Assembly (NCBI GenBank): GCA_030620095.1
Contig: JAUTXW010004695.1
Location: 806,001 to 870,000 of the forward strand
Reading direction: 5' to 3'
DNA: 64,000 nucleotides
DNA from: Kuschelorhynchus macadamiae
Lineage: Eukaryota > Arthropoda > Insecta > Coleoptera > Curculionidae
Shown here: positions 11,113-22,672 of the stretch, piece by piece
Layout: the number at the start of each line of letters is the position of its first letter
How positions within the stretch are numbered: position 1 is the first letter of the stretch
Made by a program: the position numbers and the translations under genes
Notes under the pieces: generated by a model
The model's database searches: none
The model's input: the letters and a program-made list of their open reading frames with translations, nothing else
What the model was told of the DNA's origin: nothing

Positions 11113-11630
11113 CTCTAAAACTGACTTCATATATACATTAAATTAATACAAAAAAAAAACAAACTAAATTAGCCCCCTTTCTTCTAAATTCAAAAGTAAA
11201 TAAACAATATATCACCTTTTAAATAATAAAACAGTTCAAAACAAATCTAATTATCTTTCCTTTTTTAAACTAATATATATAAAAAACAACCCATAGAATT
11301 CCTTAACCGACGTTTCACATGAATGCATTCTGCCAGTTAAAGCAGTGTCGCTCGAAGATAGACATACTCCTAGCAATTAATATTATAGTAATTTTAATCT
11401 GTATGACGTTCTTTTCAATGTTTTTAAATGTGCTGTTTCTGAGTGTTGTATGGAAAACATGCTGTTTTTAAATGTTGCATAAAGATGAATTCTGAAAGAT
11501 CCTTCTTATGGTAAGTCATCTAAAATGTTAAAATAATATTATTAATAATTTGTCCATACAATTTATAATAGTCTTTTAAGAAAAATATCTTATCTCGGTT
11601 TTCTATTGTTACAGACACACAAAAAAAATA

Positions 11631-11664
11631 CTGATGAAGACCAACCATAAATGGTCGAAACGTC
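11631..11664 (+). ncRNA. Hammerhead ribozyme motif, right arm
   Basis: The plus strand shows CTGATGA (11631-11637), stem II closed as GACCA/TGGTC, and GAAACGTC (11657-11664). All core boxes are intact, unlike those of Penelope 1. Confidence 0.8.
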
Positions 11665-11793
11665 TATAAAAATGTAACAAAAATGAAATTAAATTTGTTT
11701 TAATTTTACTCCTACTATCGAACCAAAATATCCAAGAAAACAAAATTAGAAAATATATGTATAAAAGGTTCAGAACTAAACAAAAAAAAATCT

Positions 11794-11794
<1 letters not shown>

Positions 11795-11867
<73 letters not shown>
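11795..11867. repeat. (TA)n right of Penelope 2
   Basis: A dinucleotide tract of about 70 bp, separated from the right Penelope arm by about 45 bp. Confidence 0.9.
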
Positions 11868-11870
<3 letters not shown>

Positions 11871-13154
11871 CAATTAAGTGTCCTTTTGGATAAGCAGATA
11901 AGGAAGATGCTTTTGCGCCCAGATTACCAACCATATAGTTTTTAGTGAGCTCTCTTTGTAGATTTAATAGACCTGATATTCTGCTGTATACCTAATTGTC
12001 ACTTAAAATTGTAATCAGATTTAGGATCTCATCTGATCTTTAATTTTTACACAGTTGCCCTGTTTAAAAAAATTTGGCAGTTATTGCCAAAAAAAAATAA
12101 ATTTTTGCAAATTTTCTGAATTTGCTGAGGGTAAAGCAAGATAAGCTTTAACTACTTTATAATTTTCCTGAGGTTTGAGCTAAAATTGGCTTTGCTGAGT
12201 GGAGTGCTTTTTTGTCAAGTTAAGGTATGATCTCGCGAATAGTTGTTGTAACATTATCATGTGGAGAAGCTCGGCCTCACATACATTTTTTCATGTGGGG
12301 GGTTTAGTCGGCGCAACTGACATTATTTTCTATACCTAATAGGGTGAATCGCCCGGTTAGCCGGCCACCACCAGTTCTCGGCCGTTTTTCGAGATTATAG
12401 TGAATAAATAAGAATATTTTGACGGGTCCCGCGTTTTTTACATTTATTCCTATCTTAACCGAAATCCATCCCCACCATTCTGCACTAACCGCCTTTTTGC
12501 AAGCTTTGGTATGACCAAGAAATATTAGTTTTTTATTGACGGCCAACGAAGTTGAATGTATTGCTGTGTTACTAAATTTTTTGTAGTGTGCGTTCCCTAG
12601 AAAAATAGTGATTTTAATGTGAAATACTAATTTTAAAAAAAGGTTAAGTTTTTTTATTTTGGATAATTATTATGTTAAACTATTGTTATTATATCGACAG
12701 AAAAAATGATAAATCGTGGATTTTAAGTGTTTTTTTGGGTGGCCGGTAAACTTTAAATGTTAAAATTTTCTGTTTTCGGGGTGGCCAAGAACCGGATTAT
12801 AAAGTAATATCTCTATTTGTCTTTTTCTAATATACTGTTTCGTAATGAAAGCTATCTTGTTTTTTGGTGTATTTAAAACAGTTAAATCCAAAAAATAGCC
12901 AGTTTACCCTACAGGCCACTTAAAAAACGCCTGAAATAAAAACGGTAAAAAGAATGCATCAACGAGAACAGGCATTTTCGGAATTATATTTTAAAATCGG
13001 CCAGTAAATATACGTTTATATCAGAGGTTTAAAAATTCTTTCCTATTAGGTATAATATTAAACACAAGTTTAAAAAACTTAAAAAAATGTTTAATTAATA
13101 AATATAGTTTTTCCTTTTTCTTTTCAGATGGCCACCATTAAAAAAAACAAAAAT
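11868..13154. other. Non-coding stretch
   Basis: No gene is recognised. TTTTCTATACCTAATA at 12326-12341 recurs exactly at 14999-15014. Words such as GGCCAC and TAGGG appear near 12340, 12780 and 12910 and again near 14980, possibly eroded ends of the pogo-like element whose gene remnant follows. Confidence 0.4.
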
Positions 13155-13310
13155 GCAAGAAAGTTATTTAGCTACTCCGAAGAAAACCTTAATCTTGGCT
13201 CTGCAATCTGTAAGAGAAGAGCAAATGACTATAAGAACTGCTGCAAAGCATTTTAATGTCCAAAGACCACTCTTCAAGATAGGATTTCAAAAATTCTTGA
13301 CAAAAGGGTA
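13155..13310 (+). pseudogene. Pogo/Tigger-like helix-turn-helix remnant
   Basis: The frame ATPKKTLILALQSVREEQ..IRTAAKHFNV, shifting by one base into TTLQDRISKIL, matches the pipsqueak-type DNA-binding domain that opens pogo/Tigger-like transposases. The frameshift lies near 13260. The catalytic domain is not recognisable downstream, although plus-strand frames from 13500 to 14450 are lysine-rich and could be a decayed tail. The domain call is fairly secure and the extent is not. Confidence 0.6.
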
Positions 13311-14737
13311 GAAAACTGGTCCAGAGCCTATTATGACTGTTGAAGGAGAAAAACCATTACGGTAGATTGCTGCATGAGTGCTGCTGGGAGAATATGTTGA
13401 AACCTTAAACACCTATTTATTTTTACTACTGAAGAAACCAATATGGTTGAACAAAACTTAACCAAGACGATATATCGGTGAACAGAAGGTTGAGGAAGAA
13501 ACAAACAAAACTGAAGAGAAATTTGAAGATGGATAAAACATTAGTTTTGTTAAAGTTTCAAAATTGAACCAATATTACCAATAAGTAATGATTTGGAGCA
13601 ATAACAGCACACATACTTTAAGATCAAAATATTGAAAACGAAGGAAAAGAGAAAGAGACTCTAATGCCTCACAGAAAAATAATAAAGCAATATTTAACCT
13701 TGTTGAGCTCTTTGAAAACCGCACTATAACAAAATGAGGAGAAATATAGGAAAAACATTTGATAAAAAGAATGAAACAGAGGAGTTGTTTCGGAGGAGGA
13801 AAGTAATATAATGGAAAAGGGGAAAAAATTAAAAACGGAAAAAACGCCATTAAAAATGTCATATATTTGGGGAAGAACGAGTTAACAGACAAATGGCCTG
13901 CAGAAAAAACTCCTATTAAAAGTAACCATGGAGGTATTAAGTCCATTTTCCAGCATCTCAAAATCAAGAAGCCGTAATTTAAAAAAAGGTTTGCAAAATA
14001 AAAATAAACAAAAACTGCCAAGTGCTATGGGATGCAAGCTGGAGAAAACATATTGAAAAAATATTATCCAAAATAAAGAAAAACAAACTGGAAGCTCAGC
14101 AGAAGAATCAAGGATGAAAGAATCGGAAAAACAAAGATACAGAAAAATGGGAAAAAATAAAAATAAGACCTTTGAAGAAAACTGTTCCTAAGAAAAAATT
14201 GATGAGCTCTCTGTGAAGAAAAAAACAATCATCAAAAATTGATGACCTCGAAAACTTGAGGTTGTGATTTATGCCCTAAAAGAGAAAGCAGAAAAAAGAT
14301 GCTAAAACAATTAAAAAAAAGGCTGCAACAAGAGATTTTGTGTGTAGTTCCTGCAAATAAAACCTTTGTGAAAAGCCAAAAGTTGTGTACCTGACTATTT
14401 TTTATTTTGATTTCAAAGTTTTTTTTGTATGACACATGTTTAAAATTATGTATAGGTGGATGTGGCGAAGGTAACTTCTGAATATTTTTGTATTTTAATT
14501 TTTTGAGAACTATTTTTAAAATGTGTATTATGTGGGCAAACAGCTATTATGTAAGGATAGGATATTACCTACCTATCTTATTTTACCTACCTGGAGGGCA
14601 ATTTTCAAAAGCATAATTTTGTTTTTTTATATATATTTTTTTAAATTATTTGTTGTAAAATTATTTTTTATACTTCCATGCAATAAAATTGTTTATTTTT
14701 GGCAAATCTTATTTATTTTATATTTTCCATATATTTT
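13311..14737. other. A-rich non-coding stretch
   Basis: Purine-rich, A-heavy plus strand with many stops and no secure gene. The long antisense frame at 13575-14021 is hydrophobic, as expected from reading A-rich DNA backwards. Confidence 0.4.
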
Positions 14738-14805
14738 TTTTGGACAAAGATAGCACATTTGTGTGAGATATGGGTCGAATGAATGACTAACAAGGACAAT
14801 CATAA
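14738..14805 (+). repeat. 72 bp direct repeat, copy 1
   Basis: The segment centred on GATAGCACATTTGTGTGAGA recurs in the same orientation at 15524-15596 with few mismatches. The intervening 0.7 kb has no recognised gene. Confidence 0.7.
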
Positions 14806-15523
14806 CTTTCAAAAAGCATATTTTTTATATTTTATTTACCCAAAAAAAAACTAAACACATTTGACATTTTTGAATAATACATTTTACATATCGAACAATA
14901 TGCTGTATCAATAAAAAAAATTGTAATTTTAAAAATTGCTGTTTTATGTAAGGTTAGGCCTTAAGTGGAAAAATTCAGTTAAGTGGCCGACATTTATCTT
15001 TTCTATACCTAATATTAAGACTTACATTATTACATTAATTACAGACTAACTATTTCTAGACATACAAGCTAAGTGTAAACATATGTAATTTCTTAAAGAA
15101 AAAGGCCCGCATGGTAATAGTTAAAATAAAAGCTGGTACTCATACAAAACCCTTAGTTAAGTACATTTATGTTCGCGACCCACGCCATAACCTTGTCATA
15201 AATAAAAAGTTCATAATTAGGTATTAATTACGGTTCCCCCCACATGTGAAGCACGCCAAAGGCACTTTGAAATATCATTCAATTGATAACTATAAATCAT
15301 TCGGACTCTGCAGGATATCTGGGGCGGGCACCATCACCGCCTCTGGGCGGTTTCCACTTCGGTGCCATCCTCCCTATAATAATTTTATAGGAGGGCCATA
15401 TTTGGTACTTGTTGGTCGTTGTTTTGCATAGAGGGCGATGCTGTGCAGCTTGGGTGTCATCGGTTGTGTTAAAAACGAATTATATTTTTTTTAAACTGAG
15501 CTTATTACGTAATAGAAGTCATA
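14806..15523. other. Non-coding, between the direct repeats
   Basis: No gene is recognised. The stretch near 15310-15430 is richer in G+C than its surroundings but has no identifiable product. Confidence 0.4.
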
Positions 15524-15596
15524 TATGTTTTTAGACAAAGATAGCACATTCGTGTGAGATATGGGTCTAATGAACGACTAACAAAGACAATCATAA
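15524..15596 (+). repeat. 72 bp direct repeat, copy 2
   Basis: Same orientation as 14738-14805. The pair might be ends of a small unclassified repeat or a local duplication. Confidence 0.7.
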
Positions 15597-15886
15597 GCTG
15601 TTAATCAATACTTTAAACTTCTCAGATTTAACGCCAGAGCGTGCTTTACGGAATGAGTCACCCAGTAAGTGGCTCCCTCTATTATTTCATTTTAACCGGC
15701 CTTGTATAAAAGCTCATATATTAGTTTTTTAAACTTACGTATTTTGTTAAATCTTAATCAACAGGCAATATAAATATGGGAGTTTTGTTATAACGGTGTA
15801 AAAGTGTTACTAAAATTATTACCTATACACGAAATAAATAATATTTTAATGTTTTGTTGATGTTATAATAGTTATTTATACTATAA

Positions 15887-15962
15887 GGGATGTAAGTAAC
15901 ATTTACCAGTCGAGCACGCAGCTGGCAAAAACGTTCGAGACTGGTTAATGTACTTACATCCC
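15887..15962. repeat. Imperfect hairpin based on GGGATGTAAGT
   Basis: GGGATGTAAGTAAC..ACCAGTC at 15887-15911 pairs with 15939-15962. A related palindrome, ATGTAAGTTAACTTACAT, lies at 16269-16286. The outer copies of GGATGTAAGT are inverted, so 15887-16288 could be a 0.4 kb MITE; I could not establish a target duplication. Confidence 0.5.
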
Positions 15963-16521
15963 ATATAGTATATAACATTTTTCCCCCTCCCTCTAATGTA
16001 TGTTTACAAGAAGAAGAAGTCTCTTTCAGTGCTTCAACAGTGACAGAAACATTGCTTAGAAACGAAGGATCTGTGGAGTCAGAAAATGTAATATACATCG
16101 AGAAGAAACGAAAAAACGTGTTTTATAATTTTGTTAATAATGAGAATAATTGTAATAATTATACCATTAATATTCATTTCAATTAATATCAACGGATTTT
16201 TGTAATATGTTGATGAAATCAAAAATTAAAGCTACTTATAATAATTTTAGATTATTATTTCCCTAGGAATGTAAGTTAACTTACATCCTGTCGTTAAGGG
16301 CAACCAATACTTTGTTGCGTAACTTTCACTTACGTCTGTCAAAGTAGTGTCAAAATGGATTGCTTACAATACAGAGAGGGGGAAAACCAACTTTCATTTA
16401 TTGCCTTTTTGTTTGTTTGTTTTTTTTAATTGATTCGTTTTAGAAAGGCTTCACTTTGTGATTCGAACAAGGTCGTCAATAATATCTAGATGCCTTCTTT
16501 GTTCTAGGCAATGCAATGACT
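15963..16521. other. Non-coding stretch
   Basis: Nothing is recognised beyond the second palindrome at 16266-16288. Confidence 0.35.
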
Positions 16522-18480
16522 CAAATAGCACAAATTAACTGTTGAGCTTTTTTGCCTAACACACGCACGTAGCCAGAAATACGGTTCGATGAGGGGTCCA
16601 AACCAGAAATACCATTTCGGAGAGTGGGAAGGCTTCGTCCAAACAGTCAAATTAGGAAAAAGTATACCTATATCAAAATATTTTTAGAGTTTCGGGAGGG
16701 GGGATCCAGACACCTCAGGTCCCCCCTGGCTACGTATCTGGCCTAACAGTTAGCCATAAAAAAAACACATAAAAACCAGATATTTGTCAAATTTTGGCAA
16801 ATGATTCCTGGTTTGTTTTCTAGTCATGGAAGCTTCAAATTAGATTTTTTGGCTCTAAAAATAGCAATTTTTAATGTAGATAGGCTATAGCATAATTGCA
16901 ACAAATATCTTCTATAGGGTAATAAAACCTCCAACCTTGTTTTGTGATATTGGATGGCCAAAAACTAGAAATATCTATCAATTTTGTTGCCACAACATAA
17001 CCAGATATATTCTAGTAAATATTTAGGTTAAATTATAGTAAGCATAGCTGTTTAAAATGCCAGAATAGAGCATTTTTAATCAATAGAAATCGAGGTCAGA
17101 ATATAATCAATAAGTAAATATTTTTACCAAATTCCAATCAAACATATTTTAGCAGATATTTAAGTTTAATTATAGTACTAATAGCTATATAAGAATGCCA
17201 AGATCATGACATTTTAAGACAACAAAAATTGCGAGGAACAAATACGACCTTTATTATCATTTTTGTTTCCAAATTAAACTAAAACTGGGTAATCTTATTT
17301 CGCTTATTTTTACTATAATATTGCCAAAAAATGCCTCTTTTTCTACTTTACGTTTATAAGCCATAAAACTATACCTACTTAAACCAAACTGAAGATTTAT
17401 TTAGAAAAACAAAATATGAATTATTTACCATACAAAATGTCTAATAAAAAGTTATATATTATATTTCACCTTATATTATAGAAAAAGAAAACGCCGACTA
17501 GAGGTAATCTTCGTTTAATTTGGTAAAGTTGGCTTTGAGGTCTTAAGATAGCCATTTTTAGCGAGTACTAAAGGCAACTCAAGTAGACATTTTTATTGTT
17601 AAAATTTTAGTAAATATTGCTACATTTTGGCTACATTGGAAAATTATTGCCTTTTGATAAATATTTGCTTACAAAGTGGCCAATTTCAAGGAATATTTGC
17701 TTAAAGAAAGGCCCAAAATTTTTTATGATCCACCATGATTGAAAATAAAATTAATTTCCTAACAGCCATTACTTGACCACTTTAAAAAACCATATTTTTC
17801 CTACCTATAAAAACGTATTTTCATGCATGTTTTTTACATTATGGACTCTTAAATCAATTTTCTTAGTAAAATACATTTCCAAACTAAAAAAAATTGTAGA
17901 AAATGAAATTTTTTGTTTCAAGAAGGGGCGCGTGTTTTACATGCCTATCTAAGATTCTTTTAATAGTAAAAGTTCCTGCGCAAGTGTTTTTTATCCCTAA
18001 CAACCGTCAAACTTTTTAAAATATCTTACACCATAAGGCATAGTGTATTTTTACGAAACCATGATTTGTTATCTTTGCATTTCCTCTTGGCTCATAATTA
18101 CATAATTTGAAACAATTGATGATTTATCACATAAATCAAGAAAAGGCAAAAAATAAGGAATTATTTAGCTAAATTTCGGAAAAAAAATGTTACTCAGATT
18201 TCGGCTAAAAAACAAGTCAGAATTTAGCTAAAAAAGCTCGATTTTAAAGTCAGAAAGGAATTAATAACCCCAACAATAAAATCAAAAGAGAGGGTCGTAT
18301 AGTTGCCAATTGACCATTTTTACCCCTTTATGACCAAATTGTTATTCCCCACTTTAGCCATATTTCCGTTTTTATATTGTAATAGAACTGTTATTTTGGC
18401 TAGCCGTTTTAGCTAATTGGCCAGAGATATTAGTCAATATCACAGCATTTTAGTCCATATATGATTATATGTTCTACTTG
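16522..18480 (+). repeat. Unclassified dispersed repeat, copy B
   Basis: Colinear with copy A (3175-4925) and extending about 50 bp further at its right end, where it matches copy C through to CATTTTAG. It contains a 179 bp MITE insertion at 16562-16740 that the other copy lacks. No coding capacity is seen. Confidence 0.8.
16562..16740. mobile_element. hAT-type MITE, 179 bp, with 8 bp target duplication
   Basis: GCCTAACA occurs immediately before (16554-16561) and after (16741-16748) this segment, and only once at the homologous site of copy A (3207-3214). The ends CACGCACGTAGCCAG and, inverted, CAGATACGTAGCCAG form TIRs. An 8 bp duplication with a CA-starting TIR is typical of hAT non-autonomous elements. 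Being 179 bp, it encodes nothing. Confidence 0.85.
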
Positions 18481-19119
18481 GGCGGTAGCATCAGTATATT
18501 CATTGTTGTAAAATTTCATGTCGCTACCTCCTGAGATATATTTTTCCAAACAGATAAAAACTCTCTCATTTGGAAGAAATTTATAACATATTAGTGTTTC
18601 ATGACATACCCTGTCTGTACCGTTTTAGTGTTACAAAAGCAAAAATTTATACAAGTATACATTCTGACAATGTTCTTGTAAAATTTCCTTCTATATACTT
18701 AAATGATTTAACAAGAAAACTTATTGTTGGCTATACTAAATTACCCTTAATAACTTCATACATACCCATATCATTTAAAGCTCATATTATATGAGAATTT
18801 AAGAGCCTCATATTGTTTTTGCAGAACAAGCAGGATTGTAATAACATTCAATTACAGGGCACAATATAAGGTTTAAGTTAAGTTCTTCGCTACCTATAAT
18901 CCGCAAGCTGTTGATGAAGCCACACACGTAAACCATTACATACAGGAAATTTGATTTTATGGTCAATACATGGTTCATTTTTAATTCGGAAAGGATATAA
19001 TCTATTTTATTATAATCATTATTTGACATAATTTAACATTATAAAGAAAACACTGGGCCACAGCTAAAAACCTATCCAAGGCGACGATCTCATGGGGTTC
19101 TGCACAGAAAAAAAGGTGA
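18481..19119. other. Non-coding, flank of the Copia element
   Basis: No gene or repeat is recognised in this AT-rich stretch. The last five bases before the Copia LTR (19120-19124) are its target duplication. Confidence 0.4.
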
Positions 19120-19124
19120 CATTC

Positions 19125-19392
19125 TGTTAATAATTTTGCTGGAAGGGTGGTGGTTTGTTGTGAATTAAAGTTAATAAATGAAACAAAAAACCTTTCTGAA
19201 AGAACTCTATTGAACAACTGCCTAAATTAAAATTGGTTTCGTTTAAACACAGATTAACAAAAACGCTTATATAGCAATTTAGGCGACTCGGCGCTCTCAC
19301 ACATATCTTGCCGGTGTCGCCAGCCGTAACTTAGCCTAAACAAACACATATGAAATTAATATTTTTAAAGCAATTGATTAACAATTTTAACA
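19125..19392 (-). repeat. Copia 3' LTR
   Basis: 268 bp beginning TGTTAATAAT and ending TTTTAACA, with TG..CA ends. Differs from 23456-23723 at three sites in the right-hand third. Confidence 0.97.
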
Positions 19393-19403
19393 CTCTCCCT
19401 AAA
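19393..19403 (-). other. Copia polypurine tract
   Basis: On the minus strand TTTAGGGAGAG lies directly upstream of the 3' LTR, the usual position of the plus-strand DNA primer. Confidence 0.75.
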
Positions 19404-19436
19404 ATATTAATTTTATGCTAACAAGTACATACATAC

Positions 19437-22400
19437 TTAAATTCTAACTAAACCTAATTTTAAACACAACAATTCATAAATTTGCTTTACTAGTGGTTTA
19501 GTCATTATATCGGCGATTTGATTTTCGCTCGGAACATACACTATATTAAATTCGCCTTTTTTATATAAGTCACGAATATAATGAAATCGGATATCGATGT
19601 GTTTTGTGCGTTTATATCCTTCTGGGTTTTTAATCAGTTTAATCGCACTCTGATTGTCAATGCACAAAGACACATGGCTATATTTTTCCGAATTCACGCC
19701 GCTTTCTTTAAGTATGCGCACTAGCCACACTAGGTCTTTCGCCGCACTTGCTGCACTCATATACTCCGCTTCTGTCGTAGATAAAGCGACGCACTGTTGT
19801 TTTCTGCTTTGCCATGATACTGCTGCTCCACTTATTTTGCAGATAACGCCTGTTGTTGATCTTCTGCTTTCAACATCCCCAGCAAAATCAGCATCACAAA
19901 AAACTTCCAATGATTCGTTGGTACTATAGAGCAATCCAAAATCTGCTGTACCCTTAACATAACGAAAATTCTTTTTACAAGTTTGCAATGTGCTGCAGTA
20001 GGATTTTCTAATGCTCTTGACGCAATGTTAAGTGCATACCCAATATCTGGTCTCGTGTTAACTTGCAAAAACATTAAACTTCCCACAATTTCACGATACG
20101 GAAAATTATCAATTTCCTGCGTTATTGACATATCCGTCTGCCATCCTGGATCAATAGGCGTGGCAACCACTTTAGAATCTTCCATTCCATATTTTTTTAA
20201 AAACTTTTGAATGTAAGTTTTTTGATGAATAAAAATTGAACCATCATGCTGTTTTTCAATTTCTATTCCAATGTAATTCTTTACATTACTTGTCATCTTG
20301 GCCTTGAATGTTTTTCCGATTTTCCCAAGTAGTTTTTCTATCTCTTCGGCGTTTGATGATGCTACCAAACCATCATCAACATATAGCAACAATAAATTTT
20401 TTTCGTTGTTGTTTCTGTTTATAAACAAACACGGATCCGAAGCACTCTCCCTGAAACCACATTCTTCAAGAAACTTTGAAAATTTTTCATTCCAACACCT
20501 TGGCGCCTGTTTTAAACCATACAGACTTTTTGTCAGTTTGCACACACGGGTTGTTCCGTCTTCAAACCCCTTTGGTTGCTTCATGAAAATTTCCTCCGTT
20601 ACATTTCCATATAAAAATGCAGTTTTTATATCAAATTGCCTAAGGTGCAATTTTTCTGTTGCTGCTATACTTAGTAAGACCCGAATTGTCTCAGATCTGG
20701 CTACTGGACTAAATATCTCATTGTAGTCCACCCCTTTTTGTTGCGAACAGCCCTTTATAACCAGACGCGCTTTATATCGGTCTATTATTCCATTTTCCTT
20801 ATACTTTTTACGATATACCCATCGGTTTTCAAATATTTTCTTATTTGTTGGTTTTTCCACCATAATCCACGTGTTATTTTCCAACAAAGATGACATTTCT
20901 TCCTTCATGGCATCCATCCAGTCTTCTTGTTGTTCAGATGACACTGCCTCGTTGAAATTTATTGGTTCATCCGCCAAAAACGCGACAGGTACTCCATAAA
21001 AATCTGGCTGTTTCAATTTTTTTCGATCTCTTAAGTTTCTTGCCACAGGTAAGTCCTCAGGGTCTTCCTCAGGTAAGTTTTCAGGTAAGTTTTCTTCAAA
21101 TTTTTCTTCCTGAACTTCCTCCTCTTTTTCTATTACGTTGTCAACTGGTACTTTGGTTGGTAGTATTTTTTCATTTTTGAAAATCACATCACGACTTACT
21201 ATCACATCATTTTTCTCAGGTATCCACACACGGTAGCCTTGCACATTTTCTGCATATCCCACAAAATAGCCTTTAACTGACTTTTTATCTAGCTTGTGCC
21301 TTTTTTCTTTTGGAATGTGTACAAAACACTCGGTACCAAAAATTTTAAAATGCGAAATTTTTGGCTGCTTTCCACTCCATATTTCTATCGGTGTTTTTCC
21401 AGGAATTCTTGTAGGCCCTGTTCTATTTAAAATATACACAGCCGTATTCATGGCTTCAGCCCACAATTCTTTTGGAAGATATGGTTTTGAGTATAACATT
21501 GACCTTGCAGACTCCACAATTGTTCGATTTTCCCTTTCAACAAAACCATTTTGTTCCGGAGTATAAGGTACTGTAACTGTTTGTGTTATACCCATTTTGC
21601 TAAGCAAACATTTCACATTTTTATTTACATATTCTTTGCCACCATCATTTTGAATCCCTTTTACATGATCAGTAAATTGCGTCTTTATTTCATTTAAAAA
21701 ATGCTCCAATTTTTCGTACATCTCTGATTTATTTTGAATAAAATAAATCACTCGATATTTACTGTAATCATCCTTGAAAAGTAAATAATATCGATTACCG
21801 CCTAACGATTCCACATCCATCGGGCCGCAAACATCGCTATGAATCATTTCTCGAACTTTACCAGCGCGCTCTTCTTTGCAATCCCGAAACGCTTGCCGGT
21901 GATTTTTCCCGTACGCGCATCCATCACAAACATCGCTGTCCTTTTTTAGTTCAAGTCCATAACGTTTCATAAACTCTTGCACGTGTTTATTATTTTGATG
22001 CCCAAGTCTCTCATGCCACAGTAACAAAGTGTCGCCGCCACTCTTGATTTTTTCCGAAATCAAAACATCCGCGCTCTTATCGCATGGCGTGACGATACGT
22101 AAAACTATGCGATAAAGATTTTCAGCTTCTTCGCCCACGGCCACCACTTTATTATTGCGCAACAGCTTGCAGTTTTTACCGTTATTGTTTATCACAAAAT
22201 CGACGCCCTTTTTTGCCGCACATTTTACCGAAAAAAGGTTTCGCGCGATTTTTGGCACATATAACACGTCATAGAGAGCTCCCGGTTTCCAAGTTCCATC
22301 AACGTACGTTTCGACATTTATTTGTCCACTCCCGTACGCGGCGATACTCTCCCCGTTTCCGACACGTATCATATGAGGCTCTGAAAAAACTTTAAATTCC

Positions 22401-22672
22401 ACAAACCAGTCCCTACGATTCGTAATGTGATTCGTCGCACCAGAGTCAATCAACCAAATGTCAGAGCCGTTTTGCACATTATTAATTCCTACAAACGCTT
22501 GTCTTTCCCCGGAATCGTCTGTTTGCATTTGTGCACTAGCATTTGATAAACAATCCTTTTCCAAATGCCTTTTTGACCTGCACTTAACGCAACCCGGACA
22601 GTCTCGCCGAAAATGTCCCGCTTTTCCACATGTAAAACACTTTCCCTTTTTAACACCTGCGCCTTCTTGTTC
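19437..22672 (-). pseudogene. pol: Copia pol: protease, integrase, RT, RNase H, one frameshift
   Basis: This polyprotein processes itself, copies RNA to DNA and integrates it. The frame opens after a stop at 22673-22675. A CX2CX4HX4C zinc knuckle comes first. Counting from the Met codon at 22564, protease has DSGA at 40-43; the GAG-pre-integrase zinc domain has H184, H189, C213 and C216; the integrase core has D244, D307 and E343; RT has D645 and YVDD at 728-731. RNase H continues in a different frame from about 19965 to the stop at 19437, with CDADFAGD, the TEAEYMS Glu and the CIDNQSA Asp. The frame change sits at the AAAA run 19965-19968, so RNase H is detached from RT by one base. Otherwise the reading frame is intact. 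Confidence 0.95.

Larger units (their letters stand above)
9860..11749. mobile_element. Penelope-like element 2: 1.9 kb near-palindrome
   Basis: Two ~827 bp arms (9860-10686 and 10923-11749) are nearly perfect inverted repeats around a 236 bp centre. Each arm runs from the end of a Penelope-like GIY-YIG gene out to a hammerhead motif. The centre belongs to the minus-strand copy, which retains more of the endonuclease. Only the last few hundred coding bases survive, so both copies are 5' truncated and joined head to head. (TA)n abuts on the left and lies about 45 bp away on the right. Confidence 0.85.
10923..11749. repeat. Right arm of Penelope 2 palindrome
   Basis: This inverted partner of 9860-10686 starts inside the coding region (near 10924) and ends near the outer (TA)n. 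Confidence 0.88.

Noticed and set aside
12304..12546. 80-codon minus-strand frame
   Set aside because: No recognisable domain and no supporting context; chance length in non-coding sequence.
13575..14021. 148-codon hydrophobic minus-strand frame
   Set aside because: Antisense of A-rich DNA gives Phe/Leu/Ile-rich frames; no family, signal or homologous spacing recognised.
15823..16098. 91-codon minus-strand frame across the hairpin
   Set aside because: It reads straight through the palindromic repeat 15887-15962, so it is not a credible gene.
20298..20726. 142-codon plus-strand frame inside Copia
   Set aside because: Antisense shadow of the Copia RT; other plus-strand frames in 19.4-23.4 kb were dismissed likewise.
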